From contig NZ_JAUDRH010000025.1 of the NCBI RefSeq assembly GCF_030381805.1, positions 1 to 64,000 on the forward strand: DNA of 64,000 nt. Direction: 5' to 3'. Below, piece by piece: positions 1 through 8,484 of the stretch. The position numbers were made by a program, and so were the translations under genes. Position 1 is the stretch's first letter. Each line of letters starts with the position of its first letter. The notes below the pieces were generated by a model. The model searched no databases. It was given only the letters and a program-made list of their open reading frames with translations, and was not told the origin of the DNA. The DNA is from Chlorogloeopsis sp. ULAP01 (GTDB lineage: Bacteria; Cyanobacteriota; Cyanobacteriia; Cyanobacteriales; Nostocaceae).

Positions 1-98
1 AAGTTTATTTTGTCGGCGGACATTGGCATAGTTCAGATATTTTTGCGATTAATGCTATTCTTGATGACCTGGAAAAATACCTTGTTAACAGCCCTTAA
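1..98 (+). CDS. C-terminal end of an unidentified protein (cut by window start)
   Basis: An open frame entering from the left edge (codons from base 3) encodes about 31 residues ending at TAA 96-98, with a plausible protein-like tail (VYFVGGHWHSSDIF then a short acidic helix). The other two forward frames read less like protein. Too little is visible to name a family. It runs toward the convergent cruP gene; the 240 bases between them hold only a small hairpin near 228-245 of a type common in cyanobacterial intergenic DNA. Confidence 0.45.
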   Translation, partial: VYFVGGHWHSSDIFAINAILDDLEKYLVNSP

Positions 99-340
99 TT
101 ATCATAAACAAACACACCCTATTAATCTATAAATTCTACCACCGTTAATCTGAAGAACAACTAGAAAATCCACCTTTCATATGATGTTCACTAAATCACC
201 CATAATAAACAGTTTTCAGTAAGGATTTCAGTCCTGTCTTGAGGACTAAAGACCTCACACTACGAGCAAACATTTTTATTCAGTTTGATTAACCGGACAT
301 AATATCAGTGGCACGATTTTACCTATTCATTAGCATCATA

Positions 341-1876
341 CTAATAATCACCTCCAGAACCAAACTTCCATGCATCAACCCAGCGATGCCAATAGTATTT
401 AGTAGTGCTGGGTAAATTCTTTTCCCAAGGTTCTAACTTTTTGCTCAATCGAAACAACAGAGAATAAATCCCTAAATTTCCGTAATGAATCATCCAATCT
501 AGCAAAGCTGCTAAACCTACTTGTGGAATAATTCTGACAACTATTTCCGGATGTGCAAAATTCGTCTTTAATAATGTTTGCGTTAGTCCCGAAAAATTTA
601 CTACATCTTGTAAAAATGGTTTTAATACGGGTTCGCCCAAGCTTTGCATTTCTGCAAACACTGCTGATAGCAATTGATTAATTTGATCGGGAGCAATTTT
701 TTGATCCACACCAACACTCATTGCCTTTTGAAATAACCAAGTAACACTTAAATTCGGTTGGTATGGTTGTAGTAATCCTAGCGCCGTAGCAGATAATTGA
801 TTGGTTTGCAGTGCTTCATAAATGCCTTGAGTTAAACGCTGCAAGTGACGTATCATTGCACCAAAACCGCCAAAACTCAAAGGTGATTGACTACCACTGC
901 TATCTCCTACTGCTAAAATGCGGCTCCAAGGGGTTTGCAGTGGGCTTTGGCGATAAGAAGGAAAGAAGCCAAATAGCGCTCTTTGAAATGTTAGCTGGTT
1001 TAATTCTACACCTTGATACTTCGGCATTAAACGCAGATAATCCTCAAACAAAGCTTCTAAACCCTGCCGTTGTGGATCTGCATCCATGTAGGTAAACATA
1101 TACGTAGTTCTGCCATCTCTAGCAGGAAAAGCTTCCCAGAAGTATTGGCATTGGTTTTGGATAGGTGTAAACGACAACAATAAATCACCCGTGCTGTTGT
1201 CAGGAAAACCTTGAGCGCAACTTCCTACAACCAAGCATATGGCATCTGGTTTTTGTCCTTGCCGTGCTTGTTGAGCGATCGCCGAAAGATGCCCCATCGC
1301 ATCAATTAATAGCCTAGCTTTGTATTGATTATTTACAATTACTCCGTCTGGGTGAACTACCACCTCATCAAAAGGCGTGTTTTCAAATAACTTGCCACCA
1401 GCAGCAAGAAATCTTTGTTTTAAAGTTTCCAGTAAATACACTGGATCTACACCAATATTCAATACATCTTGCACCCAAACTTCTACGCCATTGTGAAAGC
1501 CCACTCTGGCGGGATTGTATTCTGTGGCGATCGCTTTTTCTAATTCTGTATCTGTTAACAAACCTAACTGCAAAAAAACTTGTAATTCATGGCGAGAAAT
1601 GTTCCATTCTTGCTCTCTCCCCCGCAAAATTCCCCGCTCAATTAATCCTACTCGCACTCCCTGCAAAGCTAAGGCGCAACCAATGAAAATCCCCAAAGTA
1701 CCGCCGCACACTAAAACATCCCAATCTACAGCACCTAAATTTTGCTGACTTTCTTTGACTACCATCGGCACTGGTGCAGTTCCTGACTTGATGGATGATA
1801 AAACTTTATCTGCGCGACGCAAACCTCCTAAAACATCGCCCGGTAGCTGAGAAAGAATTTCTTCAGTCAAAGACAT
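341..1876 (-). CDS. cruP: CruP-type FAD-dependent lycopene cyclase-family protein
   Basis: About 511 residues. An N-terminal Rossmann/FAD motif (VCGGTLGIFIG, about residues 57-67) follows a conserved leader with GTAPVP; NISRHELQVF and a C-terminal GDSSGSQSPLSFGGFG motif are typical of the CruA/CruP branch of lycopene cyclase-like flavoproteins. CruP is the paralogue found across cyanobacteria and plants and linked to carotenoid epoxide/oxidative stress control rather than being the main cyclase. I chose the MSLTEE start at 1876; an in-frame ATG at 1897 adds seven residues, but family members usually begin MSLTEE. Monocistronic: the next gene upstream (hupE-like) is divergent, 600 bases away. 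Family assignment is strong; CruP over CruA is from remembered sequence similarity. Confidence 0.82.
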   Translation of the reverse strand: MSLTEEILSQLPGDVLGGLRRADKVLSSIKSGTAPVPMVVKESQQNLGAVDWDVLVCGGTLGIFIGCALALQGVRVGLIERGILRGREQEWNISRHELQVFLQLGLLTDTELEKAIATEYNPARVGFHNGVEVWVQDVLNIGVDPVYLLETLKQRFLAAGGKLFENTPFDEVVVHPDGVIVNNQYKARLLIDAMGHLSAIAQQARQGQKPDAICLVVGSCAQGFPDNSTGDLLLSFTPIQNQCQYFWEAFPARDGRTTYMFTYMDADPQRQGLEALFEDYLRLMPKYQGVELNQLTFQRALFGFFPSYRQSPLQTPWSRILAVGDSSGSQSPLSFGGFGAMIRHLQRLTQGIYEALQTNQLSATALGLLQPYQPNLSVTWLFQKAMSVGVDQKIAPDQINQLLSAVFAEMQSLGEPVLKPFLQDVVNFSGLTQTLLKTNFAHPEIVVRIIPQVGLAALLDWMIHYGNLGIYSLLFRLSKKLEPWEKNLPSTTKYYWHRWVDAWKFGSGGDY

Positions 1877-2406
1877 AGAGATTAACCAAGAATACACACA
1901 ACACTATTAACAAGTATCGCGTTCCTGCCGCCTAAATAGACCTTTTTACTCTAGAGGAGTATAAACTTACAGCAAAAACCAAATCAGGAAGACTGATCCC
2001 TCTTTTGTAACTACGGGGAAAGAAAATAAGAGCCAAGTTTTCAGCTGTAGATAGAGGGAGCATTTGAGCGTTTATTTTCTGAATAGAATGCCTGAAATCA
2101 ATATTTTTGTAAAAGTCATATGCTGTAAGGATTCTAGGTTATTCTCTGCCGAAAGTGATAAAAGAGGGCTGATACCATTTCACTTTTTGAGTGATTCATC
2201 TTCAACCCCTCCCAACCTCCCCTTACTAAGGGGAGGTGCCGTAGGCGGTGGAGTACATCCATATCAGTCTTTTCGTGAAATAGTATGAGGCTCTTTTCGG
2301 AATGAGTCATTTGTTTGACAAAGGCTTGTATAAATCATTGAATAAATATAAATTTGTCGCCATCACATCAGTAGGATTGCATAATATGCGATAACGTCTG
2401 AAAGTT
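1877..2406. other. Intergenic region between divergent cruP and hupE-like genes, with an interspersed hairpin
   Basis: No convincing gene. A perfect 7-bp-arm hairpin (CCTCCCC ... GGGGAGG, 2216-2236) sits inside a repeat of the kind scattered through Nostocales genomes. A small open frame over it (2064-2288) is mostly repeat and has no ribosome site. Promoters for both genes presumably lie here. Confidence 0.5.
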
Positions 2407-2459
2407 ACATTGGTAAAATTTTGACTTTGTACTTTTGTAACCAAAATGTTTACCAATGT
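2407..2459 (+). promoter_or_regulatory. Long inverted repeat in the hupE leader
   Basis: Arms ACATTGGTAAA (2407-2417) and TTTACCAATGT (2449-2459) are perfect complements; pairing continues inward over AATTTTG/CAAAAT with one offset. The right arm ends 29 bases before the hupE ATG. It could be an operator for a metal-responsive regulator or a leader hairpin. AT-rich, with no T-run, so not a terminator. Confidence 0.4.
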
Positions 2460-2488
2460 GCTAATCACCCTAAACAGGGAGGTATCAA

Positions 2489-3166
2489 ATGTCTAATATC
2501 CAGCTTTATACTGCAAAGAAAACTAAATCTTCAGTATTTTCGTCAGGAAGACTGTATATAATAATAGCGTCTGTAGTTTGCTTAGGGCTATTAAGTTCTA
2601 CTGATCCAGTTTTAGCCCATCACGCCTTAAGTGGTAAAATTCCGTCTAACTTCTTTGAAGGATTCATATCTGGTTTAGCACACCCAGTTATTGGACTAGA
2701 CCATTTTGCTTTTGTTGTAGCTATAGGTTTACTTAGCATCGGTCAGCAGAATAGTTTTTTAATTCCCGCAGCTTTTGTATTAACTGCAATGGCAGGAACA
2801 GGTATTCATGTTCTTAACTATAATTTACCATTTCCTGAAATCATCATTGCTTGTTCTGTAGTTGCTTTTGGAGTAATGCTATTGGTGTCTCGCAAACCCA
2901 ACTGGCTAGTACTAGCAGGATTAGGTGCGATCGCGGGTTTATTCCACGGTTATGCTTACGGCGAATCCATCGTTGGTGCTCAAATGACACCTTTGATTGC
3001 TTACTTAGCAGGTTTTAGTGTGATTCAGTATGTAGTTGCAATTGGTGCTTTGCTGATTGGTTCTGCTGTTAGTAACAAATTTAGTGGTATAAAAATGTTA
3101 AGGTTTGCTGGCTTGGCTATCGCTGCTATTGGTACTGTCTTCTTAACTACAGCTATTACTGGTTAA
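2489..3166 (+). CDS. HupE/UreJ-family membrane protein (nickel/cobalt permease type)
   Basis: 225 residues. A cleavable-looking signal peptide (hydrophobic 25-42, ending VLAHHALSG) precedes about six membrane helices. The family signature HPVIGLDH (about residues 66-73) in the first mature helix and a second His-containing segment (GLFHGYAYGE, about 150-159) are visible; in HupE/UreJ proteins these are implicated in Ni2+/Co2+ transport. A good ribosome site (GGGAGG, 2477-2482) supports the start. No hydrogenase or urease gene is nearby, so the metal substrate and client enzyme cannot be told from context. A long inverted repeat precedes the gene and may mediate control. Confidence 0.85.
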   Translation: MSNIQLYTAKKTKSSVFSSGRLYIIIASVVCLGLLSSTDPVLAHHALSGKIPSNFFEGFISGLAHPVIGLDHFAFVVAIGLLSIGQQNSFLIPAAFVLTAMAGTGIHVLNYNLPFPEIIIACSVVAFGVMLLVSRKPNWLVLAGLGAIAGLFHGYAYGESIVGAQMTPLIAYLAGFSVIQYVVAIGALLIGSAVSNKFSGIKMLRFAGLAIAAIGTVFLTTAITG

Positions 3167-3427
3167 TCTTAACGTACAAATTCGCTAAATTAATCTCCCA
3201 ATATTCCCAGCCCAGAAACTCTAGCCAGAGTCATTATCAACATACTTCCTTGTGTTGGAATTGTACTAGTAGCTATTTTCTGTGGCTGGGTTAATTTTTT
3301 GAATAAATATTTTTCTGAAGTCATAGCAAATTTCTGGGAATGAGTAGACAAACAAACACGCTCAGGCGGAGAATATTATTGACTGTTAACTTCGATAAAC
3401 TATATAAAACTAAGTTAGTAAATACTG

Positions 3428-3601
3428 ATGAAACGCTCAAAAATTGTTGCCATTATTACAGGCGCTATATCAATTATTTTAGCGATCGCCTACCTTCTAC
3501 TTGTTCAAATCCTCGACTTTCGGGGAGAAATGAAACCTGCTCCCATCAGTGAAGTTGAGCAACCAGTATCAATAGTGACTCAGTACTATCCTATTAGTTG
3601 A
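3428..3601 (+). CDS. Small single-pass membrane protein (57 aa)
   Basis: A short frame starting MKRSKIVAIITGAISIILA has one strong membrane helix (about residues 6-27) after a basic N-terminus, then a short polar tail (LDFRGEMKPAPI). It contains a HIP1 octamer in frame and ends 7 bases before the convergent gene at 3609. The overlapping 70-codon frame (3340-3552) looks non-coding by comparison. Resembles small conserved cyanobacterial membrane proteins of unknown role; no function assigned. Confidence 0.6.
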   Translation: MKRSKIVAIITGAISIILAIAYLLLVQILDFRGEMKPAPISEVEQPVSIVTQYYPIS

Positions 3602-3608
3602 TGCAAAA

Positions 3609-4229
3609 TTAAGCTGTTACTAAATTATTGAACTGCGATTCACACTGTTGGAAGACATAATTAACAGCAGCAAAGAGTTTTTCTAGCTCTTGAATCGTAT
3701 AAAAGGTGGTATTTCTAGTAAAATTTTCTCCTTCCAGCTTACCAAATTGCCAGCGATCGCCATTAGAAACAATACCATATATAGTAATTTGCAGCTCGTT
3801 ATTAAGTCTTGCAGCAGCAATCATTTCTGCTAGGCATTGCGCCCAACCAGCTTCAAAGTTATCTTGTTTGGCTTCTACTAAAATAAAGTAAGGTTTATCA
3901 AATACAACTTTTCCTAAAGGTGACCTTTTCGCCAGAATATATTCAGGAAAACCGGATAATTTCTCATCGTAATTGAGAGACTGATGGCTCCACAAAATAA
4001 ATTTGCTGCTGTAGCGCTTCCAAACTTCTTTCAGTACTGGGTAAATTAAATTTTCACAGATTGCAAACTCTGAGTTATCAACAACTCCTTCACGCATGAC
4101 TGTTTCTAAGTCTTCGCGAAAGTAGTTAGAGATATCAAATGGAATTTCGACAACAAAGTTTGCTTCAGTATAAATAACTTGAAAAGCTTTGAGAACTTCA
4201 CCTATAGTTTTGTAGCTGCTAAAAGCCAT
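3609..4229 (-). CDS. Hypothetical protein with PD-(D/E)XK nuclease-like core
   Basis: 206 residues. The central segment has the order expected of a restriction-endonuclease-like fold: Glu60 in a helix, GFPEY (93-97) where many families have G-x-P-D, then a hydrophobic strand ending VEAK (118-121, Glu119 and Lys121). Families of this type in cyanobacteria are often annotated as type I restriction-like or unknown. No methylase, specificity subunit or helicase is adjacent, so a restriction role is not supported. Convergent with the small membrane protein gene. The nuclease-fold assignment rests on motif reading only. Confidence 0.6.
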   Translation of the reverse strand: MAFSSYKTIGEVLKAFQVIYTEANFVVEIPFDISNYFREDLETVMREGVVDNSEFAICENLIYPVLKEVWKRYSSKFILWSHQSLNYDEKLSGFPEYILAKRSPLGKVVFDKPYFILVEAKQDNFEAGWAQCLAEMIAAARLNNELQITIYGIVSNGDRWQFGKLEGENFTRNTTFYTIQELEKLFAAVNYVFQQCESQFNNLVTA

Positions 4230-4476
4230 ATCGACCTCATAATAAACAATTTAGAAATTAGAAACATCCCGTTTTGACAAATCGTCCTCAGACTGTAAGT
4301 CTGGGGCTAAACAAACGTAGACGCGTAAGCGGCTTCCCGAAGGGTAGTCCACCTGCGCGGACTAACACAAAATCAAGGATTTTAAACCCACGGAGGTCAT
4401 AAAAATCTCTCCACGTCTCCCTATCTCCGCGTCCCCGCGTCAACCTTAAACGATAAGTGTTCACTAGTAATCAATA
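4230..4476. repeat. Interspersed cyanobacterial repeat cluster
   Basis: Contains several short palindromic modules typical of Nostocales intergenic DNA: CTCAGACTGTAAGTCTGGGG near 4291-4310, GCGGCTTCCCGAAGGGTAG near 4330-4348, and GTCCACCTGCGCGGAC at 4348-4363. No coding potential seen. Confidence 0.5.
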
Positions 4477-5749
4477 TCACCCCAAACCAAATAGCTTAGA
4501 AATCGCAGGTAATAGTTTATTAGCCGCTTCAACTAATGTGGCAACAGCAGGTAAGCCTGAAAATATCCCTTTCAACATAGTGATTGCTGTTTTTGCAGTC
4601 TTTTGCTGAGTCGATTCTTGAGGATTTTTACCCGCTTCTGCCAAAGCTTTCACCTGCTCCAATGCCTCAGCTTTGTTTTCTTCTGGCAAATATGAGGACT
4701 GTGTAATTTCCTGTTGTAACTGCGACAATAATTCTTTAATTCCTGGTTTTTCTGCATCGGTTGCATCAGGCAACTGATTGAGGGCAATACTCACATTACC
4801 GCTGATAGTTCCCAGGTTAGCAACAGAACTACCACTACTACCTTGAATATTGATGCCACTAATATCAGACACGTTGGTATCTCCTTGGATATTAAATTTC
4901 GGCTGCTGAAGTGCTGTTTGGATCGTAGTTACTAACTGACTAATATAATTATCTTTTTCTACTAGCAATAATTGCTGACTCTGCTGCAAAGCTTTGAGTT
5001 GATTATAGTCAGCAAAGTATTCGGCACTAAGTTGAGATTTATCGCTACCTTCAGCAGTTTTGGCTCTGAGCAAGAATTTATCTTTGCCACGTTTCTCCAT
5101 TGCGACGATTTCTAACTCGGCTTCTGGATTATTTTCTGCCAGGTTTTTAAAGGCAATGGCAATGGCACGCGGATCGACGCCTTGATTGTGATAAAGGTCG
5201 AGTGTGTCAAAAATTGGCTGGATAAAGTCAGCAAAATCCCCGTCTGCAAACACCTCTTGTTTATTATCAGGTTTGCGGAGGGGGGTCAGGGTTTTCTTTT
5301 GTGGGGACGCGCATGAAGACATATTCGCATCTCACCCCATTTAATTTAGTTTCTCTGGTAATGCCCCAATCTTCAATATAGGCTCCGTTAAGCTCATCCC
5401 CCGACTGAAGTCTGGGGGATGAAAGCGGGCCGAAGTGAATTGGGAATTGGGCATTGGCCAATGCATGAATGCCCCTTGCCCCAAGACGACGGACGACGAT
5501 TCTGAGCGCCCCTTAAAGGAACGGGCTTCCCCGTCGTCTTTTGGTGAGAGTTGCACCTGTTAAATCAGTTGCGTCTAATTGGGTTTGCTTGAGCTTTGCT
5601 CTTGACAAATCGGCATCTTGCAAGTTAGCCTCATTGAGACCAGTGCCAATAAAGCTAGCATCTGCTAAGTTTGCACCCGCAAGGTCTTTCCTGCCTTTGA
5701 AGGAGTGTCCTCGGAGATTTTGACCTGAGAAGTCTAAAGCCATGTCCAA
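4477..5749 (-). pseudogene. Pentapeptide-repeat protein, split by a 156-bp element and a frameshift
   Basis: Three fragments of one gene. The 5' part (5749 to 5543) encodes pentapeptide repeats (ANLADASFIGTGLNEANL, then DLTGATLT). The element at 5387-5542 interrupts it; removing it joins ACC to GGA and restores TLTGAYIEDWGI. The frame then runs to NPDPPP and stops because the C-run at 5281-5286 holds six bases where five would continue into RKPDNKQEVFADGDF. The 3' part carries EVFADGDFADFIQPIFDTL, a coiled region, a short Gly/Asn/Ser-rich stretch (NIQGDTNVSDISGINIQG) and a C-terminal amphipathic/hydrophobic segment, as in other cyanobacterial pentapeptide proteins of this architecture. The extra C could be a real mutation or a base-call error; the element insertion is certain. 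Function of the intact protein unknown. Confidence 0.8.
5387..5542 (-). mobile_element. 156-bp non-autonomous element, copy A (IS200/IS605-like ends)
   Basis: By eye identical over 156 bp, in opposite orientation, to 36491-36646. Read on the minus strand it begins AAAAGACGACGG and ends GGGGGATGAGCTTAAC, with a strong terminal hairpin (CATCCCCC ... GGGGGATG), a central 14-bp palindrome GCATTGGCCAATGC and a 10-bp inverted repeat AAGACGACGG/CCGTCGTCTT. No open frame of its own. The 5' flank is TCACC in both copies and there is no longer target duplication, as expected for insertion 3' of a short target by a TnpA(Y1) transposase. It sits inside the pentapeptide-repeat gene. Confidence 0.82.
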
Positions 5750-5827
5750 TTGCAGGGAGTTGATGAAATTGTACTACACGCTCAACTCTGTCAATTTGGC
5801 AATAGTTAAGTATTTTTCACTGTTGAA

Positions 5828-6100
5828 GTTCAAAGACTTGTTGCCGAGGTTCAAAGACTCATCGACGAGGCTCAAAGACTCATCGACGAAGTTCAAAGAC
5901 TCATCGACGAAGTTCAAAGACTCATCGACGAAGTTCAAAGACTCATCGACGAAGTTCAAAGACTCATCATCGAAGTTCAAAGACTCATCATCGAAGTTCA
6001 AAGACTCATCATCGAAGTTCAAAGACTCATCATCGAAGTTCAAAGACTCATGATTGAAATTCAGAAACTCATCGCTGAGATTTAAAGGCTTGTCGTTGAG
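5828..6100. repeat. Tandem array of thirteen 21-bp units
   Basis: Consensus GTTCAAAGACTCATCGACGAA; thirteen contiguous units, the four at 5975-6058 differing by ATC for GAC, the outer units more diverged. Because 21 is a multiple of three, both strands stay open: plus strand (5742-6053) gives KFKDSST heptads, minus strand (5774-6145) gives ESLNFDD/ESLNFVD heptads. Neither frame has a clear ribosome site, so I do not call a gene. Fresh central units and decayed edges suggest recent expansion by slippage. Confidence 0.85.
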
Positions 6101-6552
6101 CTTTTTGCAAGATCCAGAGGCTCTAGTTTTGGTTACCAGGTTCAACCTGGTAACGAGGGTAATCTTTATTCCTTCTGCCCGGTTACTGAGCGTAGCCGAA
6201 GTGCTGCCTTCTGCCTTCGACTATTAAAGATTAATCCGTCGTTTTATTTCTACAAAAGTTGGCGATCGCAGCTATGTCAAGATTATCCTGTATAAATTTA
6301 TATTAGTAAATTATGTATAGAGTTAAAACTATGGTAATCATTTGATAATCAAAATATAAGAATTTATTAGAGCAAATATCGTTTAATTATCTAGGTTAGG
6401 TAATTCCATTTTTGGACATATAAGGTTAATCTATCTTTAATAGAGATTAAACAAAAATTAAATTTTTTTCATACTTTACTTTGCTTGGAAGCAACGGTTG
6501 TGTTTTCACGACCGCTCTTTGTTTTTCTGCATATTTAGAGGTAAATGAGTCT
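6101..6552. other. Intergenic region upstream of the ndhF operon
   Basis: The first part (6101-6230) holds short repeats (GGTTACCAGGTTCAACCTGGTAAC is an inverted repeat at about 6130-6153, and CTTCTGCC motifs). The last 300 bases are AT-rich and likely carry the operon promoter. I see no clear LysR-type (NdhR/CmpR) box by eye. Confidence 0.4.
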
Positions 6553-8415
6553 ATGGCTCAATTCTTACTAGAAACTGTTTGGCTGGTGCCTTGTTACGCT
6601 TTGATGGGTGCATTGCTTGCTGTGCCTTGGTCGCCGGGAATTATTCGCCGTACTGGGCCAAGACCTGCGGGTTATGTCAATTTAATCATGACATTTTTCG
6701 CGTTTCTGCATTCTACATTGGTATTTTCAGCCGTGTGGAGCCAGCCACCTTATGAAGTGTCCATACCTTGGTTGAGTGTTGCTGGTTTAAATCTCTCTAT
6801 CGATTTAGAAATTTCTTCAGTAAGTGTAGGTGCAATGGTGGTTATTGCCGGCTTGAATTTGCTGGCACAGATTTTCGCGATTGGCTACATGGAAATGGAT
6901 TGGGGTTGGGCGCGCTTTTATTCTCTGCTGGGTTTATTTGAAGCAGGACTTTGTGCTTTAGCCCTTTGCAACAACTTATTCTTTAGCTATGTAATTCTGG
7001 AAATCCTGACTTTAGGAACTTACCTGTTAGTCGGACTATGGTTTAGCCAGCCTCTGGTAGTTACCGGTGCTAGGGATGCTTTTCTAACTAAGCGTGTAGG
7101 TGACTTATTTCTACTGATGGGGGTACTGGCGATCTGGCCTTTAGCTGGAACTTGGAATTACACCGAATTAGCTAATTGGGCGGCTACTGCTAATGTTGAT
7201 CCTACACTCATGGCATTGGTTGGTTTGGCACTCATTGCCGGGCCGATGGGTAAATGCGCTCAATTCCCTCTACATTTGTGGCTAGATGAGGCAATGGAAG
7301 GGCCTGTTCCCAGCACCATTTTACGGAACTCTGTGGTAGTAGCGAGCGGTGCTTGGGTACTGATTAAACTGCAACCTGTTTTGAATCTATCGCCGATCGC
7401 CTCTGCTGCGATGGTAGCGATTGGTGCAGTAACAGCACTTGGTGGTTCGATTATTGCGATCGCTCAAATTGATATCAAACGTTGCTTATCCTATTCAGTT
7501 AGCACCTATATGGGTTTGGTGTTTATTGCTGTAGGTACGCAACAAGACGAAGCTGCATTATTGTTGGTACTTACCCACGCCGTCTCGTCAGCATTGTTGG
7601 TAATGAGTACTGGTGGAATTATCTGGAACAGTATTACTCAAAATGTTACCCAATTGGGTGGATTGTGGTCGCGCCGTCCCATGTCGGGGCTTGCCTATAT
7701 AATTGGAACCCTGGGATTAATTGGTTTTCCACCTTTAGGAAGCTTTTGGGCATTGTTGGAATTAGCTTCAGGGCTGTGGGAAATACAACCTTGGCTGGTA
7801 GGAGTGGTAATTGCAGTCAACGTTTTAACAGCTTTTAGTTTAACAAGAGAATTCTGTTTGATTTTTGGTGGTAAACCCAAGCCAATGAGCCAGCGATCGC
7901 CAGAAGTTCATTGGCCTATGGCTCTGCCCATGATGATTTTATTGGGTTTTGTTCTACATCTGCCTTTGGTGTTGCAAAGTTTATCACTTCTACCCAGTTG
8001 GGCAAGTCTAAATAAAGATGTTGCTTTGCTACTGATGTGGTCGAGTATTTTTGGTTGCAGCATTAGTTGCGTAGTTTATCTCAGCAATCTTATTCCTAAG
8101 CCAATTCGCCTCCCTTGGCAGCCTTTGCAAGATTTGATTGCCTACGACTTTTACACTCCAAAACTCTATCGTATGAGCATAGTTTTGAGTGTTGACCTGC
8201 TTTCTAAATTAGCCGATATTGTTGACCGCTTTGTTGTCGATGGCATTGTTAATTTAGTTGGTTTGGCTTCTATTGGTGGTGGTGAAAGTCTCAAGTACAT
8301 AACCTCCGGACAAACTCAATTTTATGCTTTTACAGTTCTGCTTGGAGTTGGCGTTTTGGGAATGTTTGTTACTTGGCCGTTCTGGGGAAATCAGTTTTTG
8401 GAATTGATGTTTTAG
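6553..8415 (+). CDS. ndhF: NAD(P)H-quinone oxidoreductase subunit F, CO2-uptake type (NdhF3/NdhF4)
   Basis: About 620 residues, polytopic antiporter-like subunit. The MAQFLLETVW start at 6553 is preceded by GAGG (6539-6542); the longer frame from TTG at 6481 is unlikely. Core motifs of the proton-pumping family are present: YVILEILTLGTYLLVG (functional Glu in the fifth helix), GPMGKCAQFPLHLWLDEAMEGP with PVPSTILRNSVVVAS, and KRCLSYSVSTYMG. The AMEGPVPSTILRNS wording is that of the specialised NdhF3/F4 clade rather than respiratory NdhF1. First gene of an operon with ndhD and a CO2 hydration protein: the NDH-1MS/MS' complex on thylakoids that drives CO2-to-bicarbonate conversion. F3 versus F4 cannot be settled by eye; absence of cupS favours F4. 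Confidence 0.92.
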   Translation: MAQFLLETVWLVPCYALMGALLAVPWSPGIIRRTGPRPAGYVNLIMTFFAFLHSTLVFSAVWSQPPYEVSIPWLSVAGLNLSIDLEISSVSVGAMVVIAGLNLLAQIFAIGYMEMDWGWARFYSLLGLFEAGLCALALCNNLFFSYVILEILTLGTYLLVGLWFSQPLVVTGARDAFLTKRVGDLFLLMGVLAIWPLAGTWNYTELANWAATANVDPTLMALVGLALIAGPMGKCAQFPLHLWLDEAMEGPVPSTILRNSVVVASGAWVLIKLQPVLNLSPIASAAMVAIGAVTALGGSIIAIAQIDIKRCLSYSVSTYMGLVFIAVGTQQDEAALLLVLTHAVSSALLVMSTGGIIWNSITQNVTQLGGLWSRRPMSGLAYIIGTLGLIGFPPLGSFWALLELASGLWEIQPWLVGVVIAVNVLTAFSLTREFCLIFGGKPKPMSQRSPEVHWPMALPMMILLGFVLHLPLVLQSLSLLPSWASLNKDVALLLMWSSIFGCSISCVVYLSNLIPKPIRLPWQPLQDLIAYDFYTPKLYRMSIVLSVDLLSKLADIVDRFVVDGIVNLVGLASIGGGESLKYITSGQTQFYAFTVLLGVGVLGMFVTWPFWGNQFLELMF

Positions 8416-8484
8416 GTTCGTGCTTAGTTAGTCTTTAAGAAACAAAAATTAGGGTAAGAAAAACTTTAAAATTCCCACTTAATC

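Noticed and set aside
2064..2288. 74-codon plus-strand frame
   Set aside because: Its second half is the interspersed CCTCCCC/GGGGAGG repeat; no ribosome site and no protein-like pattern.
3340..3552. 70-codon frame overlapping the small membrane protein
   Set aside because: Composition is not protein-like; the other frame (3428-3601) gives a clean basic N-terminus plus membrane helix.
5742..6145. Heptad-repeat proteins on either strand of the 21-bp array
   Set aside because: Both strands are open simply because the unit is 21 bp; no evidence favours one strand, so described as a repeat only.
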